From Acanthochromis polyacanthus (Eukaryota; Chordata; Actinopteri; Pomacentridae): a stretch of 64,000 bases of DNA. The position numbers and the translations under genes are program-made. How positions within the stretch are numbered: position 1 is the stretch's first letter; each line of letters begins with the position of its first letter. The notes beneath the pieces were generated by a model that was given only the letters and a program-made list of their open reading frames with translations, was not told where the DNA came from and made no database searches. Where the stretch lies: positions 32,499,639 through 32,563,638 of the forward strand of contig NC_067116.1 of NCBI RefSeq assembly GCF_021347895.1. The letters run 5' to 3'. This document shows positions 20,001 through 30,104 of the stretch, in pieces.

Positions 20001-22481
20001 TGTCTGTTACTTACAAAGACCAGTTCATGTTTGGACATTCCCTTTGCCACTTTAGATCTCTGCTGGGAGGAAGAATCACCGATAAATAAACTCTCGTCCT
20101 CCTCGTCTTCCTCATCTTCCTCGTCCTCTTCATCGTTCATGTTGCCGGCCGTCTTGCGTTTCCCCGGCCGGATAGACGACCGAGCCCCAGAGCCGTCATC
20201 AGCGCTCCGCCTGCTCTGACAGTGAACACATTTTCTGATGTGGTCTTTGACATTCTTTAGGATACCTGGAGGAGTCCAAACAGAAAGGACATGTCAATGA
20301 CTGGGGACAATAACACCAACAAAAAGGAACGCAGAGAGATATTTCAGTACCTTATACATGTATTTAAATTAACAATATCAGGGCTTCAGACTGCAACCAA
20401 GTAGGCGAAGTCTGCGTCCATTTCTAGAAGCAGCACTACTAAATTATATAATTGGGAATATGACTTGCAAAGCTTTGTTTTTTTTCTCTTTCACTTCAAT
20501 ATTTTTCAAACCACTGGAGTGTTCTAAACGTGAAACACCAGGCTGGAGTGTGTTTGTGAGATAAACAGTCACAATTCTGTGCAGGACGTCAGCAGGCAGC
20601 ACCAGCGCTTCCTGTGTGTGAGTCAATCTGGAGCCCTGACACTAATACACCAACTAACCACAGCGCTGCAACCAACAATTATTTCCTTTGGTTATTGTTT
20701 TGGTAGAAATCTGCAAATGCTGTCCATCAAGATTCCCCAATGCAACAAATTCACACATCATGTTTCCATATAAACATACCAGGTACATATCTCTCCTGAA
20801 TATTGTTGTGTGCAAGTGTACTAGACCCTTTATATGCTTAAACATACTTGGCCAGTAAAGATTCAACTTAATTTAACTGAGGTATTTACTGTTGTTATAT
20901 TTTCTATAATAAAATACTAGAAAGTATGAAAATGTTGACATTTAAGGTAGTTTTTCTTTAACATATCATTATTCTCCTGCCCTACTTTATTGCATTTAAT
21001 GTCAACATTTACATCAACCTTCTTCGAGTATATTTTTTTCTTTAAAAAGTAAAGCACTCACATTCAATTCAATCACACAATCAGTAAAACTAATTATTTA
21101 GAAACGTCCCGTTCATCTCACTATTCAAAGCAATGCAATTAGCTAATCGCAAAGGCTGCAGTTTAGGACATAATTCAGTCCATCTAAACAGCTCAAGAAC
21201 CAGAGGGAAGTCCAGTGGCTTTGTACTGAAGCTTACTGTTACTGGAAAGACTAAGAAGCCACACAGACGTTTTTATTATTAATTTATTTAACTTAATTGC
21301 AGAATGTGCAATACTTTGATGCTGCACTTGAGACGTGAATAATTACCTATTTAAATGTCAGGGATTGTTTACCGAAAGGTCCAATTATTTCCTTTCTGTA
21401 CGTTCTTTTTTGTTTGTTGTGTGTTTAACTTAACACAGCAACGCCTTGTGTGATACTTGTATTATAACACAATGCCATTTTAAAATGTAATAGAAAAAAA
21501 ATGTTGGAAGCAGCCTACATGTTATTATATGTACACTGGAAAAAAGAACTGCTCATACTGTGACGGTATCTTATGAAGTAAGATAAGACAGAATTTTTGA
21601 AAATATGGATAGAATATATAACTCAAAAAACTGTAACAAAAGACTAAATGCAGCACCAAATAGAAAAGCAATAAGACATCAGTACAATATATTACTGAAA
21701 ATAAAAATAACTGAGCTAAAGTTGGCTATAATACTGCAAAACTACTTAAGCAGTAAAGAAATATTACACTTCATAATCAAATACTGCACATAGAACTGTA
21801 ATATTGAACATAAGATAAAAATATTACAATATTATGAAACTGATATTGCTCAAACTACTGAGAAAGAACCTCTGTTAAACACATTAGCCTGCGTGCTAAG
21901 CTTTAAATTATATCACAGATTGCGATAGCTGTCAGAAAACAAACCGAATTCTATATTTTTTTCCAAATAGTTGAGCCCTAAACTGTAGGAATTAGAGATG
22001 AAACTGTTCAGACAGAAAACACTTGTCTGTCCACTAGATGGAAGCAGAGAGTCGGTGCGTGTCCGGTGGTGACGGTGGCGTATTTTTAAATGTGTTGCAG
22101 CTTTAAAAAGGCTGTTTTAACCACCTCCCGGTCACTGCTAGTTAACCTGGCCAGCCAGCAAACTAACTAACCTCTCCACCAGTACTTCTGAGAGATGACT
22201 TCCCAAGTGAGTTGCTGGTTCAGGTGTTCCCCCTCGACCATAATGTGCGCCTCGTTGATAAGTTCGTTCCTCCGGCTGGCCTGCAGCACCACCTCCAGCT
22301 CCGTGAAGTCATTCTGGTCCTTCAGCCGGCGTTGGTAAAACAACGTCCCGTTCCGCACAACGTAGCAGGTCGCCGCTTTGCGTATTTTCCTCTTGGTATT
22401 ACCGGACGTCCCCGGCGCGTACGGCTCCCGCTCGTCGGTCAGATAGCGAATGATGGCCAAGTAGCTCTCCTCACACGACAT
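10582..22481 (-). CDS. zbtb11: Zinc finger and BTB domain-containing protein 11
   Basis: Ten coding exons join in phase: 22481-22172, 20265-20015, 19921-19690, 19608-18593, 17729-17409, 15917-15512, 15108-14991, 14904-14746, 12765-12590 and 11114-10582. Total is 3522 nt, giving 1173 residues plus TAA. Order of parts: the 'MSCEESYLAIIRYL' start; an HHCC integrase-like zinc finger (H79, H86, C116, C119); an acidic E/D run near 150; a BTB domain about 202-318 ('LSNQFCDITLLIEGEEYRAH'); a linker with AT-hook-like KRGRP at about 519 and 610 and the conserved 'RLRQRSIGEGGYARLH'; twelve C2H2 fingers; and a C-terminal 'IMQVVNYVLAQQ' segment. Vertebrate ZBTB11 is a nuclear DNA-binding transcriptional regulator. 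The order and the many near-identical stretches make the assignment secure. This copy is longer than the human protein (about 1050 residues as I recall), mostly in the linker. Confidence 0.95.
11378..11866. repeat. Interspersed repeat with inverted 'ctccgccaagg' ends
   Basis: The left end 'ccctccgccaaggctc' (about 11378) and the inverse of 'ccttccttggtggag' (to about 11866) form imperfect inverted termini. The interior has segments I recognise from a widespread fish repeat ('ttatgcatgcg', 'aaatccatggatccagacta', 'cctgaaaatttcatccaaa'). A (GGGT)n/(ACAG)n microsatellite at 11772-11809 sits near the right end. It lies in zbtb11 intron 9. Superfamily not assigned. Confidence 0.55.
12240..12505 (+). 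mobile_element. Retroelement 3' end of common fish type
   Basis: The stretch contains 'ggtttcttccctgtaaaagg', 'gagttttttcttgccac' and 'gcactatataaataaaatta', ending in a degenerate (AATTG)n-like tail. This arrangement is the familiar 3' end of an abundant teleost retroelement. It lies in zbtb11 intron 9. The 5' limit is uncertain. Confidence 0.6.
12590..12765 (-). CDS. zbtb11: zbtb11 coding exon 9 (zinc fingers 9-10)
   Basis: It encodes 'CNVCGKEFFEKALFRRHVKK', then 'ECEQCGRKFTQLREYRRHIN'. The donor is GTGAGC and the acceptor 'cccctcag'. Confidence 0.92.
12766..14040 (-). other. zbtb11 intron 8, first part
   Basis: AT-rich intron sequence. Related 'gtaacaggccagattac...ccggc' and 'gtagcaggccagataaaa' segments occur near 13515 and 13871, suggesting two copies of a short repeat. 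No exon or other feature was recognised. Confidence 0.4.
14047..14375 (+). mobile_element. tRNA-headed SINE-like repeat
   Basis: The head 'gtggttagcactgacgcctt' resembles a polymerase III A box, with a B-box-like 'agttcgtgtcc' downstream. The body ('gcatggagcttgcatgttct', 'cccacagtccaaaaacat', 'ctgtgatagactggtgacct') and the end ('aatgaggattaagcggtgtt', 'gatagtggatgga') belong to one of the most common teleost repeats. It lies in zbtb11 intron 8. Confidence 0.7.
14380..14645 (-). mobile_element. tRNA-derived SINE
   Basis: Read on the minus strand, the head 'tggctcagtgggtagagtgg' and 'ccggttcaatcctcg' match tRNA A and B boxes. The body includes 'gccttgcatggcagc', and the 3' end 'atttaccatttacc' is typical of a common fish SINE. 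A second copy lies at 59960-60210. It sits about 100 bp downstream of zbtb11 exon 8. Confidence 0.75.
14746..14904 (-). CDS. zbtb11: zbtb11 coding exon 8 (zinc fingers 7-8)
   Basis: It encodes 'CDKRFYEAKDLQQHMNKHMG' and 'FQCQVCGKCYSWKKDWYSHV', ending 'AEPFK' at donor GTACGT. Confidence 0.92.
14991..15108 (-). CDS. zbtb11: zbtb11 coding exon 7 (zinc finger 6)
   Basis: It encodes 'GESKYLCNTCGATFHRASAL', then 'HLKKHQPKPDVRPFACA'. Acceptor AG and donor GTGAGT bracket it, with phase 2 at exit. The ORF is too short to stand out by length alone. Confidence 0.9.
15512..15917 (-). CDS. zbtb11: zbtb11 coding exon 6 (zinc fingers 2-5)
   Basis: It completes finger 2 ('LCSKEFQYAASLRAHLARH'), then a Ser/Lys-rich spacer and fingers 3-5 ('FVCDICGKTLPKLYSLRIHM', 'HSCKVCGKTFAHKHSLKMHR', 'FQCEFCKKTFVSKRSMEEHT'). 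Confidence 0.93.
16764..16919. repeat. (TA)n microsatellites
   Basis: Two long (TA)n tracts lie at 16764-16804 and 16892-16919, separated by A-rich sequence, in zbtb11 intron 5. Confidence 0.9.
16946..17055. repeat. Long palindrome with a tetranucleotide core
   Basis: Perfect 25-bp arms (16946-16970 and 17031-17055; core 'attacatatgtacacaccta' and its complement) flank a (TCTA)n/(TAGA)n core. The core is itself largely self-complementary around 'ctatatag'. Nearly the whole 110 bp could fold into one hairpin. It lies in zbtb11 intron 5. It may be a palindromic miniature element or a microsatellite-driven inverted duplication. Confidence 0.75.
17409..17729 (-). CDS. zbtb11: zbtb11 coding exon 5 (zinc finger 1)
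   Basis: It starts with a second AT-hook-like 'GKRGRPPK', followed by an acidic spacer and finger 1 ('HTCSECGMSFQRRYSLIMHT'). It ends at the first Cys of finger 2 ('YKCS') before GTAAGT. Confidence 0.9.
17730..18592 (-). other. zbtb11 intron 4
   Basis: Apart from a retroelement-like tail ('gtgaagcactttgtaactt', then 'ctatatatta', about 18276-18345), nothing was recognised. A minus-strand frame running out of exon 4 to 18464 is intron read-through. Confidence 0.4.
18593..19608 (-). CDS. zbtb11: zbtb11 coding exon 4 (BTB end and linker)
   Basis: This large exon begins 'FTKASFLPLLDFAYTSML' and closes the BTB fold at 'LQICESVHK'. It then encodes about 290 residues of low-complexity linker. That linker has two 'VVTHSG...ESLA' units about 83 residues apart, an AT-hook-like 'RKRGRPAKVKK', and 'RLRQRSIGEGGYARLH'. 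Confidence 0.92.
19690..19921 (-). CDS. zbtb11: zbtb11 coding exon 3 (BTB, first part)
   Basis: It encodes 'VDSKGEVNQFLPKHSQTMLD' and the first two-thirds of the BTB fold, through 'EAVVDLSG'. Phase 0 at entry, phase 1 at exit. Confidence 0.93.
20015..20265 (-). CDS. zbtb11: zbtb11 coding exon 2
   Basis: It starts 'ILKNVKDHIRKCVHCQ', supplying the two cysteines of the HHCC finger. It then has a basic stretch and an almost pure Asp/Glu run, and ends 'MSKHELVF' before GTAAGT. Confidence 0.9.
20266..22171 (-). other. zbtb11 intron 1
   Basis: This AT-rich intron of about 1.9 kb has no recognised repeat or exon. Open frames inside it have no splice or family support. Confidence 0.4.
22172..22481 (-). 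CDS. zbtb11: zbtb11 coding exon 1
   Basis: It holds the ATG at 22481-22479 and residues 1-103 plus one base. It includes both histidines of the HHCC finger and ends at 'QKYWWRG'. The donor is GTTAG. Confidence 0.93.
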
Positions 22482-22740
22482 GTCTCAGCCCAGCCGCGCT
22501 TCTTACGCCGAGTTACGGGTATTTTTCGAAGAGGAGAGCCCTCCTCCGCTCCTAAAAGACGGGTATTGATTTTATGCGGCGATCAAATAGTAAATAACGT
22601 GAAACATAGACGCCACAACAATATTTCAAATTGTTTGTTAAGGTGGAACTGCAGTTCTCTGCCGTCTGGGGAGACCCGAGCAGACAAAATGGCTGCTGCA
22701 CAACCGGACGTTGCGTACGCTGACGTAATGATCGTCATCT
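22482..22740 (-). promoter_or_regulatory. Candidate zbtb11 promoter region
   Basis: The region just upstream of the zbtb11 ATG is richer in G+C and CpG than its surroundings. It contains an ATF/CREB-like 'TGACGTAA' (22721-22728) and a YY1-like 'AAAATGGCTGC' (from about 22687, plus-strand orientation). Both motif types are common in TATA-less promoters of housekeeping nuclear genes. The transcription start is inferred, not seen. Confidence 0.4.
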
Positions 22741-22821
22741 GCCACACGGGGGCGCCACGTGCAAAGGTATACGCACAAAAACTGTATACTTTAGAAATAT
22801 ATATAAAATAAATAATATGTA

Positions 22822-25094
22822 GATAGTCTCCAGTTATAATCAGAATCTATACAATCTGCAGTATTTACTCCACACCCTGTATATCAAATGAAAACAATAA
22901 ATAAATACATTTATCCAGTCTATGGTTATAACCACACACCTTGTTTGTAAAATGAAAAATAATGCCCATAACTGAAACAACACACCTTTTATATAAAATA
23001 AAAAATAATACACACCTCATTTAAATTCTTACAATTACACCTCCTCCATTGATTAGTTCACAAATCTTTTTCTATACTTTTTATTTTAAAAGTTTAACCA
23101 TTATGTTTTACTTTTAATTAATTAATTATTGGTATTTTACTTTTTGGCAGTTGTGTTTCTCAGCATAATAATAACAAACTAAGTTAATATATTTTATGGT
23201 TCCTAGTTACATTTTCACTATTCAGATGTGTTTCTAATCTAAAAATACTTGGTTTATATTACAATTTCTGTTTTATCAGAGTTTTGGATTAAAAAATTCA
23301 ATCGCATGAATTAAAATTCTTAAAACTACATCTCCCTTGTTGACAAATTCACTAATTTATTAATGACAACAGAAAAAAACAACAGAAAGTAGAGAGAGAC
23401 TGGTATGTTTTTGTTGTTTTGTTTTTTTACGGCTAATTCCAATTTTGTATATTGGTAACCTAGGCCAATGACAACCAATATTTGTAACCAAAATATATTT
23501 TTAGAAAAAAAATCTTGAGGTCAAAATTTTGAATGGCATAAACTCCAACAGAAACTGCCTTTGTTTTTCATCACTTATCTCATAGTGCTGATTGGCTGGT
23601 ATTGGTGATGTGTAACTCATCAGATTTGCTGTGGGCAGGGCATTGTTTAGGACCACAGAGCAACTACAGATAGAGAGACTGATTGATTGATTTTATTGGG
23701 AATTACATTAAGTAACAATACTGATAATTCAAAAAATGCTGGATGTCAGATCTGATCATTTGACAGGTCAAATAACGGTCATTGAAAGCCAGCAACTACA
23801 CCAAAACACATATTTACAAGTGGAGGGGGGCTTTAAAAAATACAGTTTGTCATACTGTATCATCGCAGCCACCTTTTAACTACTGTTGGACTGTTGGTCT
23901 TAAAGCTAGATGGAATAAAACGCACATGTAGGACGAGTGAAAGAAAGAAATGTTATTGTATCTGAAGGTAAATTCCGCTTGGAGGCACCCATAGCAATAA
24001 AATACACTTCAGTCACGCAGAAAAAGTGTGTAACTAATCTTCCAGTAACATTAAATTAGGATCATTTTGTTACCTTTCACACTGACTGAGCTGTGAGACC
24101 TCCTACAGCAGTCATGTGATTACTGTTACTGCACAGTAACTATACTTTACCAGCAGTGTGCACATGAATGAAAGTGGGGGAAACAAAGGAGCTTCACTGT
24201 CTTCATGTATGCCTGGGATTAACTGCATGTATGCAGAGTGAGATAGTTAACATTTAGCTCCTGTCACCATCCTTTAAATCAAAAGGCAACTGAAACAGCA
24301 GTTTATTCTTCTGACTTCTTCAGGTTTAGTTGCCAGTAAACTCAGTCTAAACCACTTGGACCCTCAACAATCCTTGTCTTAGACTCTCCTTTTCAGTGTC
24401 CAAGTTAAAAATCTAGGGGTGATCAAATGTTTTCCATTGTAACCTCCAGCTGCGGAGCAACCACTGCACAAAGATCTGCTTTACATTTGCTTTCAGTCCA
24501 TGCAAACCATGTGTTTGCAGGCATCTAATGAAGTTGGCATCACTTGGCGCCAATTGACTGGTTTTGCTTTTTTACTTCTGTTTTGCTGTTGTTTTAAAGT
24601 GGTTGAACTCGAAAGAGAAGCAAGATGAGGTTTGGTTTCACTTCCTGTATGAAAGTATCGTTTTGTGGCATTTGTCAGAATGAAAGCAGGTTACAGCAGA
24701 TTTTTTGTCAGACTTACCGTCTTTCAAATTCTTTCACATGTTTTAGATTGATTTAAAAGACTTCAAGTTGTCCTTAGAAACACAAAAATTTAGGACATAC
24801 GGAAATCAGACCTTCTTTTACATAAGTAGCTGGATACAACTGTAAATACGTTTGCTTCTCTAATGGTTCTGATTATGTTTAATCTTCACAGCACAGTTGA
24901 TATTAGCTTCAATTATGGGACAAATGTCCTGAGTGTCTGTGGATTAAGGTGCAACTGCCTGGGATTTGTCATAAATAAATCCTAGTTCACAGTTTTCATA
25001 TATACAGAATTTATTACATTAATCCGGACACCTGCCTCTACGCATCTGAGAGAAGATTCTCCTCTGCAAGGTTGTACAGCTATTGTGTACACAC
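22822..25094. other. Intergenic, AT-rich, no gene recognised
   Basis: No exon with splice or family support was found on either strand in this interval upstream of zbtb11. Confidence 0.4.
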
Positions 25095-25145
25095 TTCAAC
25101 TGTGGTTGTTTAAAGTGCTATATAAATAAAGTTGGATTGGATTGA
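25095..25145 (+). mobile_element. Retroelement 3' tail fragment
   Basis: 'aaagtgctatataaataaag' followed by 'ttggattggattga' is the typical 3' tail of a fish retroelement with a short tandem end. Confidence 0.5.
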
Positions 25146-25206
25146 AGGTTATGAGCGGAGACATGTAGACCCTGATACTATCCTGGTTGATGAGGATTGC
25201 CATCTA

Positions 25207-25389
25207 CACTACCGTTCAAAAATATTTGGTAGTGGAATAGTAGGCCTGGAGTTTGTTTTTTTAACCTCTGGCAGTTCACTATGTACCTTTGTACCATTTC
25301 AAGCTATTCATTGGACTTAAACTACTTGAATTTCAATTTTTAAAAAACTGGAAAAATTGGGTTGTTCTAAAAAATTTTGACCAGTAGTG
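25207..25389. mobile_element. Tc1-like miniature element
   Basis: The left end 'cactaccgttcaaaa' and the right end, complement 'cactactggtcaaaa', are inverted repeats flanked by TA on each side (25205-25206 and 25390-25391). That is the Tc1/mariner arrangement. The element is 183 bp, so it is an internally deleted derivative without transposase. Confidence 0.7.
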
Positions 25390-25477
25390 TATGTAGATTC
25401 AGTGCAAACGTAACTTTCCTGGTTACAGTCACTTTGTTTTAGCACCTAATTATTTATTCTGTGGCAAAGCTAACAAT

Positions 25478-25720
25478 CTGGATCGGGCACACCCTGAGGA
25501 AGCCAACCAGTAACACCACAAGGCAAGCACTCAAGTAGAACCCCCAAGGGAAGCGGAAGAGAGGAAGGCCAAGAAACACCTGGTGACGAGACCTCGATGC
25601 TGACATCAAGAAGATGGGAAAGACCTGGAGACAGCTGGAAAGAGCAGCCCAGGACAGAGCACTCTGCCGGACTGTTGTCGGTGGCCTATGCTCCAGGAGA
25701 AAGTGATGAGCCTAACTAAC
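25478..25720 (+). pseudogene. LINE ORF2 C-terminal relic
   Basis: One plus-strand frame reads 'NPQGKRKRGRPRNTW', then stop, 'RDLDADIKKMGKTWRQLERA', 'AQDRALCRTVVGGLCSRRK' and stop. This is the conserved C-terminal end of fish non-LTR retrotransposon ORF2 proteins. Two in-frame stops (TAG and TGA) show decay. The sequence ends in a 'ctaactaactaactaa' tail, consistent with a retrotransposed 3' end. Confidence 0.7.
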
Positions 25721-25861
25721 TAACTAAACTATAGCTCAGAATCTGCAGTCATGCATTGCGTAAGGCTTATGCTGTCTTTAGCAAAATGCTAATGTAAGCA
25801 TGCTAACACATGTTACTAAACTTCAGCTGTCAGCCTGTAATTTAGAGTTATATGCATGTGG

Positions 25862-25972
25862 CACGTTGACATGCAATAGACTGGTGACCCTAAGTCAGCT
25901 GGGATAGGCTTCAGCCCCCCTCCCACCATCCTAATGAGGATTGAGAGGTGTATAGATAATGGATGGATGGAT
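25862..25972 (+). mobile_element. 5'-truncated SINE-like copy
   Basis: 'atagactggtgacc', 'agtcagctgggataggctt', 'cctaatgaggattgag' and 'gataatggatgga' match the 3' half of the repeat at 14047-14375. Confidence 0.65.
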
Positions 25973-26034
25973 GCAAGCGGCACCTTCAGGCCTGAAAAAT
26001 AAAACCAACATGGAAGCACCAAAAATTGCAGTTC

Positions 26035-26393
26035 CTCAAATGGCCACTTGAGGCTGGATGTATAAGCTCAGACCGCCATGTTAAAAAAATCCAACTATGC
26101 AGTGGAAATCAACACATTTACATCCTGGTACAGATGAACAGTTTCAGTCTAAAGAGCATAATTTCCTGTTAATGACAACTGCACAGGGAACCCATTTTTA
26201 TTTTACTCACCTGTTTGAATTATATTAATGCATTGAGGGAACAGCTTCCTTGAGTGACAGGTCAATACCGTCACAGAAGAGTTAATGTCCCAGAGACCTT
26301 TGTATGGTCCATCTCAGCCCCACTCATGCTCCACCTTGTGGCTTAATATTAGATTAGCCACAACACTTAGTATCAAAACCATTGTTTAAGAAA

Positions 26394-26430
<37 letters not shown>

Positions 26431-26620
26431 GGATATAACCTCCAGGTCTGAAAAGGCCTCTGAAGAGGACTCTGGACTCTGAGACAATAACCTTGCTTCT
26501 CGCTTGACCTGTTACCTCAGTAAACATTTATTCTGGTGTCAGTAACTAGTTTCAAGTTTCCCTCAGTATAGTTTGAGGCTCATTTTGTAAATGATGGTAC
26601 CATTTAAAGTATCTGATAAC
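26035..26620. repeat. Diverged interspersed repeat with AT microsatellite
   Basis: Segments such as 'tggccacttgaggctgg', 'gagtgacaggtcaatacc' and 'ttacctcagtaaacattt' belong to a repeat whose other copies are at 41430-41800 and 46884-47240. An (AT)n tract lies at 26396-26427. The boundaries are approximate. Confidence 0.45.
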
Positions 26621-29453
26621 ATTCCAAACTTGAATCTTAAAAACAGTAGCCTGCAAAGCATTGGATGACATCAAGGTAGACATGTCCATCTTTTGTACAC
26701 AGTCTGTGCTGGAAGCATGTTCATCAAGTTCTCTCTATGTGCTACATAGAGCTGGGGAACACATGACTTCCTTACCCCTAAATTCCACCTAACGTGAAAC
26801 CGCTCTTGAATCGTACTGCGCAGCACTTAGAACCCATTCTCTTCTATCAGACAGTTTCCACTGCACACACTGCGGAGCGCCAGCGCCGCGTCTCTGAAGC
26901 GCCGGCGCGCGCCACGGTGCTGGAGATTCGCTTCAGGTCTATTTTCTGCATTACAGTGACAATGCCAACTTGCTAATGGTTGGTCGGGATAAGGTAAACC
27001 CTGCTCACTGTGCTCATTTGGCATTTTAACATGCTAAACAGTTATTAGTTAGCAGTGAACACTAAGTACTGCTAACAATATCATTTTGCAGGTGTGACTT
27101 CAGTTTTTGCTTAGATGCCAGTGCAACTCTTTATCTAATAGTTCTTCAGATATTTCAGTCTGGATCAAAGTGGTTTTTACCAATTTACTGACAGCTAAAA
27201 ACTCAAGAAAAGTAAAACAAATTGCTCATTTTGACATTTTCTGTTTGTTTTATGTCACCAAATATCCAACCCCCCAAATTTTTAAATTATTACAAACAGA
27301 ACAAAGCTGCAAATTCTAAACAAAAGTCTGTCATTGCTCAGTACATGAATGATTAATCATTCATCAGTTTGCTGCTGGTTGTTGTTACATTTACAGGAAA
27401 CAAGGCCTTCAGCAGTTCCCAAAGCTCCATAGTCTCCCAAACAACAGCAACAAGCTCCACTATTATCCCCCACAGTCAAATTTAGAGGAGATGAATCAGC
27501 GGTCCATCTATTAGTCACAGATGAGAACCTGCTGGACAGAAACGCTGCATTTCAATCCTCTGAATTACACTGACTGGCTTTAGTGAGGCACTGCAGTACT
27601 TGTATAACTGTTCACACACAGAAGTTTTGGTGTCACCGCTTCACTGTTTCTGAACCTAAAGAAAGTGATTCGTATTGGTCCAACGGGCCTGAAGGGGGCG
27701 CTACTGCAATAACTGGCTGATTCAAGAAAGAATTGTGCATCTCAGCAAGTCACCAGGCTCACATTTTCACTGAATTACGCTGACCCTGAGGGGAGGAGCG
27801 ATACTTAATTTGTTGCTCATCCATGTGCCACATACCAATCCTGACATCAAAAACTAGTCAGTGGTGTGTTTTGCTACTGCATTCCTGGGTTACACTACCT
27901 GGACCAAGGGCAAACTGCAGCCACAGCTCCAAATAAAAGGACACAGTTGTTACTGATTGGCCTCAGGGAGAACATTTTTGGACAGGACGCCCAGTTATTT
28001 AGAAAAAAATAATCATTCTTGCAGTTCTGGACTGTTTGGAAGCGTAACAAAGCCAGAAAGTGCAGCTGCCTCTGTCTTCTTGTCATTCCCATCTTGTTTA
28101 ACTTCCCATACAGAGCTGATTTGGTTCCCTCTCTGGTGAGGCAGAGATTCAATATGTTTATTCTCAGTTGCCGCTGGCAGACACCTCAACACGTGTTGCT
28201 GAGCGTTTACATGAACACTGGAAAAGAGGTTATTTGCATCCTGTCAGAGGACATTTGTTTGCTTCATCCAGCCGTCTCTTGAGGTTTAACAGCACACCAC
28301 AGGTTGCTTAAATCTGATCTGCATTATTATCACTCCTGTTTAGTTCCTCTGTTTTAAACCAGCCGTCAGCTCACAGCTTCATAGCTGCTCTGCTCATTGT
28401 GACACTTCCTCCTCTCTTGAAGTGTTGTTTGGTTTCATGCAGGTTTGCTGCTATGAAGACAAAGGTGTCCAAAACAGGAAGACTAGTGTCTGTTTCAGTC
28501 TAGTAAAAAACAACATATCTTCAGTTTAGACAGGTGCTTTGTTAAGTTGAGGGTTTCAGTCATATGCAAAAGAGGAGACGACGCAACAGAGTGCAGCTGT
28601 AGAGAAAACTGAAAACTTATAGAAATAGTTTTTGGAAGCACGCCTGTCCTCTTATTGAATTAGATGAAAATATAAAACCACATGTATATGATAGATGTTA
28701 GTGAACAGACAGCTGCTGAGAATGTTCAGTAAAGGGTAGAGGGTAAAGAAAAGGTTAGGATAAAGCTTCATTCATACTTCTGTGTTGAATAACCACCAAA
28801 GGCAGGGGATATGCCTGTGAGTTGTTAACATGTTTCAGCAAATTCAGATTTTCCTTCTAAGCAAATTTTGATTACAATAAATGTTCAAATGACCAAATTT
28901 CTCTCCAAAAATCCAAGGTTTGAGAAAAAGTCTAAACATTGAAAACAGATTTGTGTATCAGAACTTTGTTTTTCCTTCTTTCCCTCTTCCACTGATCAGG
29001 AGAAAAACTTTCAGGTTTATCTATGATGCCTATAAATAAGACTGTATTTGAAGTAGTTCAAACCTGCAGCAGTTAAAAAAAATACTGATTAATAACATAA
29101 TCATGTCATATTTTAGTATAATCATTTATCAGTCAGAAGGACCAAACCAGTACTTTTACATTATTGTTCAACGACATTTTGCCACTAAAACCTATGTACT
29201 TTTACTTAAACATCCCATATGATGAATACCTATTTATATTGCATTTTGTGTTTTTTACAAACTTGGAGATAAATAAAAGCTGTTAAGATATTGTTTATTT
29301 CTGCCCCATAACTACAGTACGCAATGGTCATCCAGCTCAGACAGCATGTTCTTCCTGAAGGGGGCGGAAACAGAAGCAGGTCATTGCTTTTCAAACACAG
29401 CAGGATATTTTGAACAGTCCTAAAGCCAGGGGTTATACAGTCATGGTGAAATA
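26621..29453. other. Intergenic, no gene recognised
   Basis: Short G+C-richer patches occur near 26860-26930. No exon, RNA gene or clear element could be supported on either strand. Confidence 0.35.
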
Positions 29454-29550
29454 TAGAATAGAATAGAATAGAATAGAATAGAATAGAATAGAAAAGAATA
29501 GAATAGAATAGAATCACTTTATTCATCCCCGAAGGGAAATTCAATATATA
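29454..29550 (-). mobile_element. LINE 3' end with expanded (TATTC)n tail
   Basis: On the minus strand, 'gaatttcccttcggggatg' and 'aataaagtg' are followed by about twelve (ATTCT) units (29454-29513). This is a common fish LINE 3' end whose tail has become a microsatellite. Confidence 0.6.
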
Positions 29551-29867
29551 AATAATAAAAAATAAATAAAATATATAAAATATACTATCTAAGCAGTATT
29601 TTGAGCTGAAAAATGTAAAGAAACAATGTGTGGACATGTGTGACTTTAATTAATTGGCTGAGAGGGCGCGCAATATGACACTTTTAAATATTTTTCAAGC
29701 AGGATTTTTACTTATAACGGAGAATTTTTACATGGCTGCATTAATACTTTCACTTAAGCAAAGGATTTGAATGCATCTTCCATCACTGCCACATTTTTTC
29801 CTTGTATGCACTCCACACACGAAGCTGAAATTGGTTTTCTGTCAGTGTTTTGTCTGAAAGCTTCCCC

Positions 29868-30104
29868 TCATGAGATAGATGTCTCCAGATTTGCAAGTTT
29901 TTGAATTACTATCAAACTCATCTTCTTTTTACTTGCACTCATAGCTGCTGTGTAACTCCTGCCTTTACGAGCTGCCCTCTTTCTCCATTCTCTGACCACT
30001 TTGATGCCCTCATCATCGATTTCTTCAGCTTCACACTGAATGATATGGAGGAAGTTCTCCCATAAAAGCTCCACATAACACCAATTTATATCCTCTCTTA
30101 TCAC
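29868..30104 (-). other. Open frame with coding-like composition, unrecognised
   Basis: A 78-residue minus-strand frame includes 'CEAEEIDDEGIKVVREWRKR' and 'AARKGRSY', a charge pattern unusual for random intergenic sequence. There is no start context, splice support or recognised family. It could be a transposon-protein relic or chance. Confidence 0.2.

Noticed and set aside
22212..22811. 199-codon plus-strand ORF over the zbtb11 start
   Set aside because: It is antisense to exon 1 and the promoter, with low-complexity composition and no recognised domain.
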